Origin: Epiperipatus broadwayi
Taxonomy: Eukaryota; Onychophora; Udeonychophora; Euonychophora; Peripatidae
Reading direction: 5' to 3'
NCBI GenBank assembly: GCA_028023455.1
Contig: JAQFVV010012416.1
Coordinates: 6,615,594 to 6,679,593 of the forward strand
Length of the DNA stretch: 64,000 nucleotides
The notes below the pieces were generated by a model. That model searched no databases, was not told the DNA's origin, and worked only from the letters and a program-made list of their open reading frames with translations. A program made the position numbers and the translations under genes. Shown piece by piece: positions 12,347 through 23,338 of the stretch (the first letter of the stretch is position 1; every line of letters starts with the position of its first letter).

Positions 12347-13202
12347 CTGCGAAATCTAAATGACTCAAACAATCTCCATTTACTTTCACTTCCTTAGCTT
12401 CCCACTTTAATCCACAAAATACTTCTTGCAGCACTGCTGTAAAGAGTTTTGGAGATATGGAGTCACCTTGTCTTACACCTTTCTCAATGTTGATTTTTCC
12501 AGTATCATTATGTAATCTAATTGTTGCTGTTGCATTTTTATAAATATTCTTTAAAATATGACAATATCCTGGATCTATACCTTGATGATCCAATGCTTTA
12601 ATCACTGAAGAAATGTGTATAGAATCGAATGCCTTTTCGTAATCTACAAATCCAAAACATAATGACAACTCATATTCATTTGTCCTTTCTATGACTTCTT
12701 TCAATACCTGGATATGATCTATTGTACTAAAACCACTTTTAAATCCAGCTTGTTCTCTTGGTTGGTGGAAATCCAAAGTTCTCTGTAGACGAGTTGTAAT
12801 TATCTTGGTAAAAATTTTATATAAAACTGATAAAAAGCTGATAGGTCTGTAATTTCTAATATCTTCTTTATCACCTTTTTTAAATATTAATATTATTACT
12901 GCATTCTTCCAATCTTCCGGTACATCTTTATCATTTAGACATTTGGTATATAACTTTGCTATAATTGTTTCTATTTCTTCACCTGCTTCTTTTAATATAT
13001 CAATTATAATTCCATCGTTTCCTGGAGCCTTTCCTTTCTTCATACACTTAATTGCATGTCTCACTTCTTCATTTAAAATTCTGGGCAATTCGGAAAATGT
13101 AATAGATATAGGAGGTACTTGTTCTTTATTACTATATAATTCTTGATAAAAATCTTCTACCAATTTCATGATGGTCATCTCTCTTTTTAGTAATAATTCC
13201 AT
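12267..13202 (-). CDS. RTE LINE: reverse transcriptase domain (311 codons)
   Basis: Central part of the same polyprotein, shifted one frame from the endonuclease part. RT blocks are clear: KGKAPGNDGI near residue 57, WKNAVIILIFKKGD, NYRPISFLSVLYKIFTKII, EQAGFKSGFSTIDHI, VDYEKAFDSI (first catalytic Asp), GVRQGDSISPKLF, and FADDVVVFA near residue 284 (catalytic DD pair). The frame is lost near 12300, where the next frame takes over. The open RT with intact catalytic residues suggests a recently active copy. The two shifts may be real mutations or sequencing errors. Confidence 0.9.
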   Translation of the reverse strand: MELLLKREMTIMKLVEDFYQELYSNKEQVPPISITFSELPRILNEEVRHAIKCMKKGKAPGNDGIIIDILKEAGEEIETIIAKLYTKCLNDKDVPEDWKNAVIILIFKKGDKEDIRNYRPISFLSVLYKIFTKIITTRLQRTLDFHQPREQAGFKSGFSTIDHIQVLKEVIERTNEYELSLCFGFVDYEKAFDSIHISSVIKALDHQGIDPGYCHILKNIYKNATATIRLHNDTGKINIEKGVRQGDSISPKLFTAVLQEVFCGLKWEAKEVKVNGDCLSHLDFADDVVVFANNASELQELSDESRTEDKC

Positions 13203-14472
13203 CTTTTTTTCTTATTGCAGATATAAATTTCCTACCAATACCAAAATGTTGTTTAACATTTTTGAGACTTTTATTTTCTTCTACAGCTTTCCTTGCTATT
13301 TCACAGTTATACTTTCTTATATCATTTTCAACTCTTTTCCGTACCATTTTACAAAATTCGAGATATTCAATTCTTTTTAATACATCATTTTTGTATATCT
13401 TCATATTCCTTCTTTTCTTCATAAATTCTCTAGTCTCAGTAGAAATTTTATTAGTCAATTGCTGCTTTTTTCTACCAGCTATGTTTGTTGCAGTTTTTAA
13501 AAGTGTATCAGTTATTTTCATATTAATTTCATTCAAATCTGAATCATGTTCAAAATCTTCTAACACTTGAAACCTATTTGTAAGTTCTAATTTAAATTCA
13601 TTAGAATGTTTCTGAAGATTAGGAATATCAACTGTAAATATTGTTTTTCTTAATAATTTTTGTCTCTCTAGTTTTACATTAACACGTAACTTACACCTTA
13701 CTAATCGATGATCACTTCCTGTGTTAAATTTATTAAGAACATTACAATCTTGAAATATGTATTTTCTGTTAGTCAAAATATAATCCAATTCTGCTGTATC
13801 TTCATTTGGATGCTTCCATGTCCATTTCCTTTTAACATTTTTCTCAAAAAATGAATTCATAATATAAAGTTTTTCTTTTTCTGCAAACTCCACAAGTCTA
13901 TGTCCTCTCTCATTTCTATTACCATAACCAAAATTACCTACAGCAATTTCATCTTTCATTTGTCTACCAATTCTAGCATTAAAGTCTCCCATAACAATTT
14001 TAAAATGTTGTTTACTCCGATAAAAAGCCTTTTGTACATCCATATAAAAATCTTCTACTACTTCATCACTATGAGAACTTGTTGGGGCATAAACCTGAAT
14101 TATCTGCATTTGGTATCTGCTATTAAGTTGTATAACTAATCTTGCCACTCTGTCCGATACACCATCAATCTCCACAATATTGTTCTTCCACTTTTTATTT
14201 ATAATGAGTCCTACTCCACTTGTATTTCCAATATGTGTGCCTTTATAATAGAGTATATGTCCACTTTTTAAATCAATTGTTTCTTCTCCTTTTCTTCTAA
14301 CTTCACAAAGTCCAATAATGTCCCATTTAATATAAGACAGTTCTTCTTCTAATTCTTGCAATCTTCCTTCACTTGAAAGTGATCTACAGTTGTAAGTACC
14401 TAAATAAAAAGTCGTCATCAAATGGCAGCCTGGGTTCGCAATCAGGGGATTCTTAGCACCTTCGGCCACCAA
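13132..14472 (-). CDS. RTE LINE: endonuclease domain and linker (446 codons)
   Basis: N-terminal part of the LINE polyprotein. It is an exonuclease/endonuclease/phosphatase-fold endonuclease that nicks target DNA for target-primed reverse transcription. Visible motifs, in order, are GTYNCRSL near residue 25, GLCEVRR (catalytic Glu) near 55, IQVYAPTS, VMGDFNARIG near 160, LDYILTN, and TGSDHRLV near 250 (the terminal SDH motif). A basic, coiled linker follows to residue 446. Annotation pipelines often name this type 'craniofacial development protein 2-like'. The frame ends by a frameshift near 13185, after which the reverse-transcriptase frame continues. Confidence 0.9.
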   Translation of the reverse strand: MVAEGAKNPLIANPGCHLMTTFYLGTYNCRSLSSEGRLQELEEELSYIKWDIIGLCEVRRKGEETIDLKSGHILYYKGTHIGNTSGVGLIINKKWKNNIVEIDGVSDRVARLVIQLNSRYQMQIIQVYAPTSSHSDEVVEDFYMDVQKAFYRSKQHFKIVMGDFNARIGRQMKDEIAVGNFGYGNRNERGHRLVEFAEKEKLYIMNSFFEKNVKRKWTWKHPNEDTAELDYILTNRKYIFQDCNVLNKFNTGSDHRLVRCKLRVNVKLERQKLLRKTIFTVDIPNLQKHSNEFKLELTNRFQVLEDFEHDSDLNEINMKITDTLLKTATNIAGRKKQQLTNKISTETREFMKKRRNMKIYKNDVLKRIEYLEFCKMVRKRVENDIRKYNCEIARKAVEENKSLKNVKQHFGIGRKFISAIRKKDGIITKKRDDHHEIGRRFLSRII

Positions 14473-14872
14473 CCGCTGCCTTGGTTGGTGACTTTACAGC
14501 CTCCTGGGAATAAGGGCCATGCTTTATTTTTGTCTGTCATAATTGTATATTTGTATTGGAAAAATATTTATCATTTACACAAACATTCATTCTGCCTTAT
14601 CAGGCACTGAGAAGAAAGACCATAGTGTTTCTTGATCTTAAACTCAGAGGTAAAAAGCCAATAAACTCACCACGTTGGCTAATGCGTGTTGGTGAGCAGC
14701 CCATCCATGTTCGTATACTATATGAATAATCACATAGTAATAACAGCTGCAACGACAAGAATGTATGGACATTAGGAATTTGCCCTGCTCGGTTCCTTTA
14801 AGGCCTCCAAGAGGAATCAAAGGGTCTCCTTTCAGTTAATAGCAAACTCCTTTCTGCAGCCTTTGTACAAAT

Positions 14873-14940
14873 ATACTGATATAAATTCTTTATCCAAATC
14901 TTTTGCATACCGCATTACCTTTCTCACCCATACAGTAGCG
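14873..14940 (-). mobile_element. LINE A, continuation beyond the RTE insertion
   Basis: The sequence right of the second TTTGTACAAAT continues LINE A. The minus-strand reading across the rejoined site would link this segment to the 11.6-kb part, though the frame changes nearby. The outer limit is uncertain and set by eye. Confidence 0.5.
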
Positions 14941-15502
14941 CCACTACTGACATTTTGTAGTTTAAAACAATTTAGATATTAAATAGCTTATCTTATATTT
15001 CTGATTTAGCAACACTATTTTTTACGAATAAAATAAATTTATTTGTTCATTCTTTTTACTGTAACGAGCACAGACGTTCGTTACATTGTTGTTTTTTTAT
15101 TTTTATTTATTAAACATGAAAGTAAATGAAAAAGTTCGCATTTAAAAATTTTCTTTAAGAATTAAAAATTGAAATTAAATATCATCTTAAACTCATATAT
15201 TAAATCGCACAGATAATGAAAAATTATTAAAATAAAAATTTATTAAAGAAAAAGTATTTTAAAACTAAATTTTAAAAAGATTTGGAGATAAAATTATATC
15301 TTTAAATTTATCTTTAAACATATTTTTGATTTGGAAAACAGGTTAATTAATCAGAAATGGAAATGATTGTTAATTAGTTAAATGTAAACCAGCCTTGGCA
15401 TTTAAATGTAAAAATCCGGTCAGATAAGAAAACAATAGAAACTTTCAGCAAATGAAATAAATCCATTTGAAATCGGACCTCAACAAAAAGATCATCTATT
15501 GA

Positions 15503-15542
15503 TGACGTAATGTTAAGTCAATCCTTCGAATACGTATAAAAG
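15503..15542 (+). promoter_or_regulatory. Candidate TATA promoter with CRE-like site
   Basis: TGACGTAA at 15503-15510 resembles a CREB/AP-1 site. TATAAAAG at 15535-15542 is a good TATA box. They lie ~25 bp apart in a locally CG-richer stretch, which is a classical core-promoter arrangement. No initiator can be called with confidence. Position and strand would suit an alternative start of the plus-strand gene, but nothing proves use. Confidence 0.3.
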
Positions 15543-15667
15543 GAAAATTTGGAAATTATTAATTAGTGACTAGTTATGATGATTATTACGATGTAACAGC
15601 TAGGTGTTAGTGTGGGGGGGTTGGAAAACGCTTCAATCCCTTCAGTTCTGTTAAGAATGGAAGAAAA

Positions 15668-15781
15668 ATGAACCATCGTTTCTACATTGAGGACCAACTA
15701 CACCAAAAAATCTCCGGATGGATAAATAAATCGGCCAACAGGGATCCAATCTTGGATAAATTAAAGACTAAATTTAAATAA
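15668..15781 (+). CDS. Short ORF downstream of the TATA motif (37 codons), hypothetical
   Basis: An ATG about 130 bp after the TATA box opens 37 codons with a mixed hydrophilic composition, beginning MNHRFYIEDQLHQKISGW. Another ATG at 15655 gives only three codons. No homology is recognised and the length is close to chance. It could be a small peptide, a first coding exon or noise. Confidence 0.15.
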   Translation: MNHRFYIEDQLHQKISGWINKSANRDPILDKLKTKFK

Positions 15782-17250
15782 TTGTAGATATAAAAATTAT
15801 TATAATTTTATTTAAGTATTTATTTTAAAATCATTTCCATTTATTTATTTTGTTCTTTAAGTTTTATTATGATTTTTAAGTTAAATTATATAAATGTTAA
15901 ACTTAAGTCGGGCGTGAATGGCTGTATAGATTTGTAAAGTTATATTAGGGGAGGGTAATCTTAGGTTATTTGTTTCGTGGTTAAATTGGGTCAATGGATT
16001 GGATATATTGGTGTGATTAGTAGATGTAATATTGATTCGCCACGGGCAGAATCGCTTCATACGCCGCACACTTCCGTTTGCCTATGGAAGGAATTATAAG
16101 TCGGATACCGCAGTTCCTTTCTATGGAGTTTTTGTTTTATTGCTCTTCTTTAGAGATAGATGTAATATTCCTATCTCATAAGAGGCAATTTCTTCTTTTA
16201 ACCTTTTGTGCTGTCGTATTTTATTACATTGAATACATCGATATATCAGATGAATTGATGCCAGTTTGACTACGAATTTTAGCCTAAGGTTAAATAGGGA
16301 TAGAATATTTTAATTTCAATGCAAATCTATGTAGTATTCATGCTCGACCCTAAATAAAAATGCATTAAATTTAAGTTGTTTATAGATGCTTGCATGGATT
16401 GTTTATCGGTTAACTATGTTTTGCGTTTTCATATTTGATCAAAATATATAGACATTCGATAAATAATGATACCTTACGGTGAGTATCTAAAATGTATTTA
16501 TTCGGATGTCTTTTAAGTTATTGGTGACAATGCAAGTATCTTATGGTGAATACTATTGGGTTACATATAAATTTCCCTCCGCAATTGTCAGTAATCAATA
16601 ATTTTATATTTTGATCGCATATGTTTACTTTGGAATGTTTTTAACCGTGTAATCTATGTAACCGATCTATAGCAACTTATTATAACAAGCTTTTATAATC
16701 CCATCTGTGCGAACTTAATTAAAATGTAAACTTATAATATAATAGAAATTAAAATGTAAATTAAAATCTAAGGTAAAGTTAAAAATAATGTTAAAATGTA
16801 AAACTAATACTAAAATAATTTTAAATCTTATATATATGTGCATAAATAAATGTTTGTATGTTAATTACTGGCAGTGACTTATTTTATTCCTTTTTTTTAT
16901 ATATACTCTTAGATTATCTTATTAAATCTCTGCTATTCCACTGAGCTAGTGACATGGGCTAACGACCGGAACCAAAATATTTAAAAAAAAAAAAAAAAAA
17001 TTTTTTTTTTTTTTGACTTACGTATCTGCCTACTTTATAAATTTTTCTAGGTTCAAATGCCTAGATGGCGCCCCGTAGTGCAGTTTACGTTAAGTCGCTT
17101 TCTCCGGATCGTTACATTACTATAGCAAACATTTTTTACAAACAAATTTTTTTTATAGCATATATAATCTATTTTGTCTCTATATTTATAATATAGAAGA
17201 AAAAAATAGTCCTCTTTCTAAATTTAAAATTTTAATTTCGGCTAAATATA

Positions 17251-18356
17251 CACCTGGGTCTCATTTTACGCAATAGATAGGTTCCTCAGAAAACACGCGC
17301 AAACGAAATCGTGCAAAAATAGATGTAACTTACCTTGAAAAAGGGGGGATACGGACTGTGATTTTTCAAAAATCGCGTAAAAGCAAAGCACCAATGTAAA
17401 ATTACTTTAAAATTCGCGCAAAAAAAAATAAGGAAATAAAATATGACTAATAAAAAATTTCAAATTTGAAAAAAAATGATACAAGACAAACTTTTTTTAA
17501 TTATAATATTTAATTTTATTCAAAACAATATATTTTTATGCATAATTTACAGTAATTTACATTTTTTATACACGTTTTAATTATTATCGCCATTTGCCGA
17601 TAAACAGGTTCGTTTGCAAACTGGTAAACAATCAGATTCTTACAAGAGAAAATACAACTAGCGCCAACGTCACTCTCATGTTGTGTTAATGGTTTTCTGG
17701 TGACAACGTAATTAGTAATTAATCTTTGAGACGATGATTTTATTAATTGTTTATGAAACTAATAACTAAAAATTAAATTCTTATTTTTGTCTTTAATTTT
17801 TTAATTTTCAATTCCGTTTAAAAATCAAATTTCACATCACATTAATTTCAAGTTGCCATAAGTAATTTTTAAATTGTTAATTACAATTAAAAATCAGATT
17901 TTAATTTTTAATTGTCAAAATTAATTGTGCCCACTGCTATTATTACCTTTTAAAAATAAACTTGTGGAACACTAAATGATTAATAATTGATTACGTTCTT
18001 TTTTAAAAAGCAAAAACAGAATGTGATTTAAAATGCAAAATTAACATGCACAATGTTTGAACAAATTTACATTATAATCTTGTAAAATTTAATGTGTGTA
18101 TACATAAAATGTGGAAATCATGATTTTAATTTTATTATTGCATAAAATCTTACTATTATAAAGCACTTAAAATATTGAAATTACTAAGATGAAAGTCGAA
18201 TTCCAATAATGTGTTATTACTTTCAATATAATGTAAGTGCGCGAAATTTATTATTTAAAGTAATAGCATATTATCGGAATTCTACTTCCGGTGAAACATG
18301 AATCGCGTAACTTCAAAATCCTGTTAAATAAGTCCGCGTAAAAAGAGATCCAGGTG
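17251..18356 (-). mobile_element. TA-target inverted-repeat element (family 3), copy 1
   Basis: A 1.1-kb non-coding element bounded by terminal inverted repeats that start CACCTGGGTCTC (left) and, in reverse complement, CACCTGGATCTC (right). Similarity extends about 21 bp. It is flanked by TA on both sides (17249-17250, 18357-18358). TA duplication plus inverted repeats fits a Tc1/mariner/pogo-type non-autonomous transposon. Copies at 34968 and 46873 lie in the opposite orientation. Near the right end, a second inverted repeat pair (about 18191-18221 and 18261-18292) flanks a short spacer. Confidence 0.85.
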
Positions 18357-18358
18357 TA

Positions 18359-20854
18359 TTTTAAAATCCATCGGACAAACAAATGCATTATCTGTCTGTG
18401 CACCTTTCTGAGACTTTTTCAGACGTTAAATTAAATAATTAGGCTACTGCAGCCTTTTCTTCACTATAAAAGCATACATTTCTGTTTTAGAGACTAGTGT
18501 GTGTACGAATTGATAGATTTTCGTTGATATTGCAGATAGGGTCTAATGCCTCATATTGTTTAGCCTTTCAGTAGTATGATGAACTCCAATGTATTAAAAA
18601 AATCTCAAGTCTAAAATGACGGTTAATCTTTTTTTTTTAAATTTGTCCATTGAATTTTAAAAGATAAATATCTTGTCTGAAGAAAGTCGTAAATTCAGAA
18701 GGAAGATTTTATTTATTTTTTTCTTACAGATGCGTAATAGTAAATAATGTATGTCTTGTTAATAATAATAAAAATAATTATTTTGTGAATATACCCTGGT
18801 ATTTATTTAACTTTTTATTGCAAAAATCATTTATTTATAGTGCTTATTCTAATACAAGCATTATGCAATATCTAAAATAAAAAGTCATTTTAAACAAATT
18901 TTGATATTTATAGTTAAATTAGAAGTAGGATATACATTGCACTTCATTTGCTATATAATAGTCTTTTCAACATGGAAATGCGTTAACTATTGACATATTT
19001 ATTTATAGCAATGGAAAAATATCGTTAAGTTGAGTAGGGTATTTTTTTATTGTATTTTTACAAAATTAAGAGTATAATTTTTTATAGATAAAAATTATTA
19101 AACATCTTGAAATATTTTTTTAATGTTAAATATTAATGTGTAGAATTACATTCGCCTGAGGAAGTTTTGTTTAAGTATGTTACCTTTTTTTTTTAACAAT
19201 CAGTTTATTGACTGACAGGAATTGGGAATATACTTTATATTAATATGCAAAAGAATTACAATATTTTTTTTTATTCTTTAATTAAAAATAGAAGGTAGTA
19301 TCTAACTCATTTCCAGCTTGCTGAGATTTTTTTTGTTTTTTCAATTTGTTTTTAAGAAAATTTTATTCAATGTTGTGTAAAATGAAGAATTTCAATCAGG
19401 ATTAAGATGTTGTTGGTTTTTTTTTTTTTTGCCTATTTTCATTTCCATTAAGAACATGTGTGTAAGAAAATACTGTAATGCAATTAATTATTGTGGGAAA
19501 TTACTTGTGATGTATCTACTTTTTCAAAACCGAAACATATCTATTTATTCAAAACAGAAATCCTTTTAAAAAATTATAAAAAGAAATTAGATATACAGTT
19601 TAGATGGATTACTAACTATTTATTGATACGTATTTAAAAATACTTTTGTGCATGCTTAATTTGACAGGGAAAAGGTCACAGTTTCTTTTAATAGTGGATT
19701 TTGCATTTGACGAACGCAGGGCATATGTAAGATTTGAAAGCCCCACGTAATAGTTTAAAATATTGATATTTAAAAAAAATAAATACACAAAACAATTTTT
19801 ATTTATATAATAAAGACAATATATTCAAATTATAAATACATATATTTATCAACTGATATTTTAATTAAGTTGAAATATACAAAAAAAATATTATTTTTAA
19901 TTTCTGTGTTTTTTTTTTTTGTATAACAATTTGATCACCGATATGTTCATAATCCAATTATTGGATGATATGATTTTCAATAAATATTATTGACATGTTA
20001 TTTAAATGGTTCTTGACTAAGACTATTTTTTAAATAATTTTTAGTTTGCCTGAGAATGGAAATGGGTCATTAAATAATTAAAAAAATATTTTCAAAAATT
20101 TGTCTTTTTATTTAGAAAAGTAGACTGCCATCTATCAATTAAGGCTCTGTACATCTTAAATTGTCATACTTTAAATAATGGACTTCATTTTGATAAATAG
20201 CTTCCTCCAATCTTACTATTGTTTGCCTCCATTTTTTGGATGAGTAATATAGTGCAGTTACGCAAAAAATAAATATATGAAGTATTCACTTTTTATGCCT
20301 GCGCTGTAATCATGTCATAAGTTATTACCCATTTTTATAGTATATCAATTTTATGAAGCTTGTGAAATTTTTAACTTTCTGCGATATATCTTCTGTATTA
20401 GTGAGAAAAATAAAGCAAATGGCAAGTATTTTATCAGCATAATATTTACAATAATTAATAGTAATTATTCTTCAATCATACAACTGTTTCTCAAACCATG
20501 ATTTCTGGAATCACATTATGTATTATTTTTTTTTTACAGTAACTCAGCTTCTTTATTATATTAACTTAAGATTTTCTTCTGTTATAAATGCATTCCAAAC
20601 CAAATTAGAAAATTACCAGACTTTTTTTGTAATTGTTTTCTGCTGAGTTCCATTCACTCGATATATTCTAAGAAATTGATATGTCATGATTCGTTTTGTT
20701 TATTTATTTTTATTATTGAAAATGTAAGATGTTTCATTGATTTAAATAGATATTAAATACATAGTAATTTTAAACATATTGAAAGGATTATTTAAAATAG
20801 ATTGAAATATTTTAAACCATTGCGGTTAATCAAAACATCTGCCTTTCTTGCAGT
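18359..20854. other. AT-rich non-coding stretch
   Basis: No gene, RNA or repeat could be supported. It contains many homopolymer A/T runs and scattered stops in all frames. It is presumably intron. Confidence 0.5.
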
Positions 20855-21395
20855 CGTCATTTTTAATCGTTATAAATACCCTGCAAAATGAATGTCTCAC
20901 CAAGTTTAATCTGGTTTTTCCAATACGTAGCTTCTTAACTTCACATCATCCCAGCAGACTTCTTTATCTCGTCCTACCATTTTATATAAATTTCTTTTCA
21001 GGTCTCTCTTGGGATCCAATTTAAAACTTGAGTTGTTCATCTATTAGCATCTTTTCTAGTTGCATGTCCAACCCAACTCTTATTTCAGTCTTTTAATTCT
21101 GTCAAATTAGAATAATATCTGCTTGAGTTCTCATCCGAATTTTTCACTTTTGATTCCTTTTTATAGCTGCCAATACACATTTTTCCATATTTTGCTGTGT
21201 GGTTTGAAGTCTCCATATCCAAGTTCAGATCTGTGAATAAATATTATTCCAGTAAATCATATTTATTGAACATTTTCCTTTTCAAAATTATAAATATAAT
21301 TTTTTTTTAATATTAAATTCTTTCTACTAAAAGCACTCCGCCTGATTTTAATTCTAAAATTAATTTTATTCATTATGCCTTCGTATATGTATAAA
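20855..21395 (-). mobile_element. RTE LINE relic (minus), 3' portion
   Basis: This aligns by eye with the 3' ~550 bp of the 11.6-kb LINE in the same orientation (for example CAAGTTTAATCTG and CATTTTTCCATATTTTGC). It has many indels and no ORF. It is an old, 5'-truncated insertion. Confidence 0.75.
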
Positions 21396-21404
21396 TATAT
21401 ATTA

Positions 21405-21545
21405 TGATGGTCTCATGTTACAGCAGTAATGCATCAGTCTATCATTTTTATCATCTGGGTTCAAATCCAAGCATAACTAAACTTGAATTATTATTTTTTA
21501 ACAGGCTTAGAATTAATTAACTGGTCCAGCATCTAACCAAATAAC
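21405..21545 (+). repeat. Possible tRNA-like SINE fragment
   Basis: A perfect RNA-polymerase-III B-box match, GGTTCAAATCC at 21459-21469, follows a tRNA-like stretch beginning near 21408. The A box is poor. No target duplication or second copy was found, so this is only a suggestion. Confidence 0.25.
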
Positions 21546-21642
21546 TAGCCGATGTTGATTTGTACATGAATATTTAGTTGTTCTATTTAAATTGGCTACC
21601 TGATATTAATTTATGGTGCTTTCTTATTTACTGTAATATATA

Positions 21643-21771
21643 TTAAGGCTATAAACCTTAAGACTATGAGCCTAGATCCAACAATAGGGATCTCTACAAA
21701 TCTTAACATAAGGTCCCTACTGTCGCATCTAGGCACATAGTCTTAAGGTTATAAGCCTTAATATATATTAC
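21643..21771. repeat. Long near-perfect palindrome (129 bp)
   Basis: Two ~57-nt arms, starting GTAATATATATTAAGG on the left and its complement on the right, pair almost throughout. They would leave a loop of about 15-20 bases. The arms also contain CCTTAAGACTATG and GCCTAGAT. Such a hairpin fits a fold-back MITE. Sequence resembling its outer flank recurs at about 51570-51630. No ORF. Confidence 0.8.
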
Positions 21772-22504
21772 TTATGTAATGAGTATGCGCTTAACAAATC
21801 ATTAATTACAACTTTATTTACTGTAATGAGTTTTTAATAAGTATGATTTCAATAATAAAAAAATGTAACTTAAAAAAGTTGAAGGACTTTCATGCTAAAA
21901 TTTGAAAATATCCCATAATTTTATTCTGGATTAAAAGACATACCAGATTAATAATGTTGCAGAATATTTTTATTGATTACATATACATGTTATTTGCACT
22001 TATATGTGATTTTTCATTTCAAATCTAGTTACTTTAAAAAGATTATTATATATATTTTTTGAATTTTGTATATGAAAGTATAATTAAGATAAAGCAGCCT
22101 TAATTAGCCTATTTTATATCATTAACATTTGTTGTAATATTCTTCTTTTACTTTATCCTCTGGATAAAGTAACTAAATAATTTATTTAGTAAATAAATAA
22201 CATTTTATTGTCTTGACTACTTAATCTGCATAAAAATTTATCAGATGAGGACTGCCATATTCTTTTCTACTACTGTTGGAGAGTTTTGGGATTTTTTTTG
22301 CAATGAGCTATTTAAAAGCTATTTCACCTTTTTATCATATGTGTTAAGTGTTAAAAAGCAATAAAATAACACACGATCCATCGCATTGGTTTTATATTAA
22401 TCCTGGCCACAGGCTAGAGGTGACTGGAGTAGATCACCATTCTATATAGATATTGAACTGGTTTCAAAATGAGCCATTTAACTATACAGTTAACTTGTTT
22501 TAGA

Positions 22505-22729
22505 TTGAAGACATTTGCGTTGACAGTTTGATAGTAAAACAGAGAAGTTAATCATCGATGGCTGCTAGAAGGAAGATGCCTTAGATTCTAAAGATCCAGG
22601 ACCGTTGTTCCAGATACAAAGCTTCTCACTGATGAAAGCCATAAGCTAGAAACTAGTCTGGGGATATTGGATAGGATAACATTGGATAGGGATTTATTAA
22701 GCACAATCACCTGTCTTCTCTTAGTTGCT
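22505..22729 (+). repeat. MITE-like repeat (same family as 1.6 kb), diverged copy
   Basis: Contains blocks shared with the 1.6-kb copy, such as CTCACTGATGAA and GAAACTAGTCTGGGGATATT near 22625-22665, with intervening differences. Its ends are not definable. It precedes the SINE/Merlin insertion. Confidence 0.6.
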
Positions 22730-22745
22730 AAAGTTTACATTAGGT

Positions 22746-22847
22746 TGTTAGCCGAGAGGTCATCGCAGCTGCCTTGCAAGCAAGTATTTGGTTGCAGAAG
22801 GTTGTGGGTTTGGGTCTCGGCCGATGCTATGACATATGAAAAAAAAA
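22746..22847 (+). mobile_element. tRNA-derived SINE (family 1), split by a Merlin insertion
   Basis: The head (GCCGAGAGGTCATCGCAGC) and tail (GGCCGATGCTATGACAT then A run) match the SINEs at 3.1, 52.3 and 56.8 kb. Its 16-bp target duplication AAAGTTTACATTAGGT lies at 22730-22745 and, after 2 kb of extra DNA, at 24813-24828. The distance shows that the Merlin element entered the A-rich tail after the SINE had landed. Confidence 0.85.
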
Positions 22848-23338
22848 GGGGGGTTGGGAGTGATAATACATCGTCTATTCAGCCACACCGTCCGATGGCA
22901 CTGTTTCTATGCTAAAGCACAAATATGCTGTTTACAAGGCAGCTCATCTCTTTTACAGCCTAGTAAACTGTTCAAACATTCAAGATGCTGAAGTGCACCC
23001 TTCCCCAACATCTCTAGCATGTGAACATTATTATTTGTGATGAGTATGGGACTTTTTCTATAGACATTAGTCTTGACTCTTCGACAGTGTATGATATGAA
23101 GGTGTGTGCATTTGCAATGATTAAAATTATATGAGAATTTTTTTTTTTTTTTTGTCTTGTTAAATGTATTGTAATGGATGTGAGTTACTACAAATTATAA
23201 GTAATGATCGAACGCCCCTACTTTGGTCCTCAGCTGTCCAAATGCACGGAATGAGGAGTATCAGTCACGATTCGGCAAAGTTCACACTAAAGTCTCGCAC
23301 TTTGCGATACTTTATCGAGATCAAAACACCAGTTTTCA

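Larger units (their letters stand above)
11598..14861 (-). mobile_element. Nearly full-length RTE-type LINE (minus)
   Basis: A complete-looking non-LTR element inserted in LINE A. An 11-bp target duplication TTTGTACAAAT flanks it (11587-11597 and 14862-14872), and its 3' end carries an ATG/TGA-type simple tail, as in RTE-group LINEs. From 5' to 3' on the minus strand it has ~390 bp of leader (14473-14861), an apurinic-type endonuclease, a reverse transcriptase and a C-terminal region. Only two frameshifts break the reading frame. A degraded copy of the leader is seen at 26.44-26.68 kb and 52.15-52.65 kb. Confidence 0.9.
14941..17248. other. Apparently single-copy stretch with a possible promoter
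   Basis: I saw no copies of this stretch elsewhere in the window, and it has more CG dinucleotides than most of its surroundings. It contains a short inverted repeat GTAACGA...TCGTTAC (15061-15084), a TATA motif (see 15503-15542), two 62-63-codon ORFs (15881-16069 minus, 16078-16269 plus) without recognisable features, and an A-tract directly followed by a T-tract (16983-17014). A tRNA-like A-box motif TAGCTCAGTGG lies on the minus strand near 16945, and a B-box-like GGTTCAAATGCC lies on the plus strand near 17052. They are too far apart and oppositely oriented to form one tRNA. Confidence 0.4.

Noticed and set aside
12943-14139. Plus-strand ORFs of 67-102 codons across the LINE
   Set aside because: Antisense to the RT and endonuclease frames, with no motifs of their own.
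15881-16269. Two divergent ORFs of ~62 codons
   Set aside because: No recognisable domain, no splice or promoter context beyond chance, and length within what AT-rich DNA can give.
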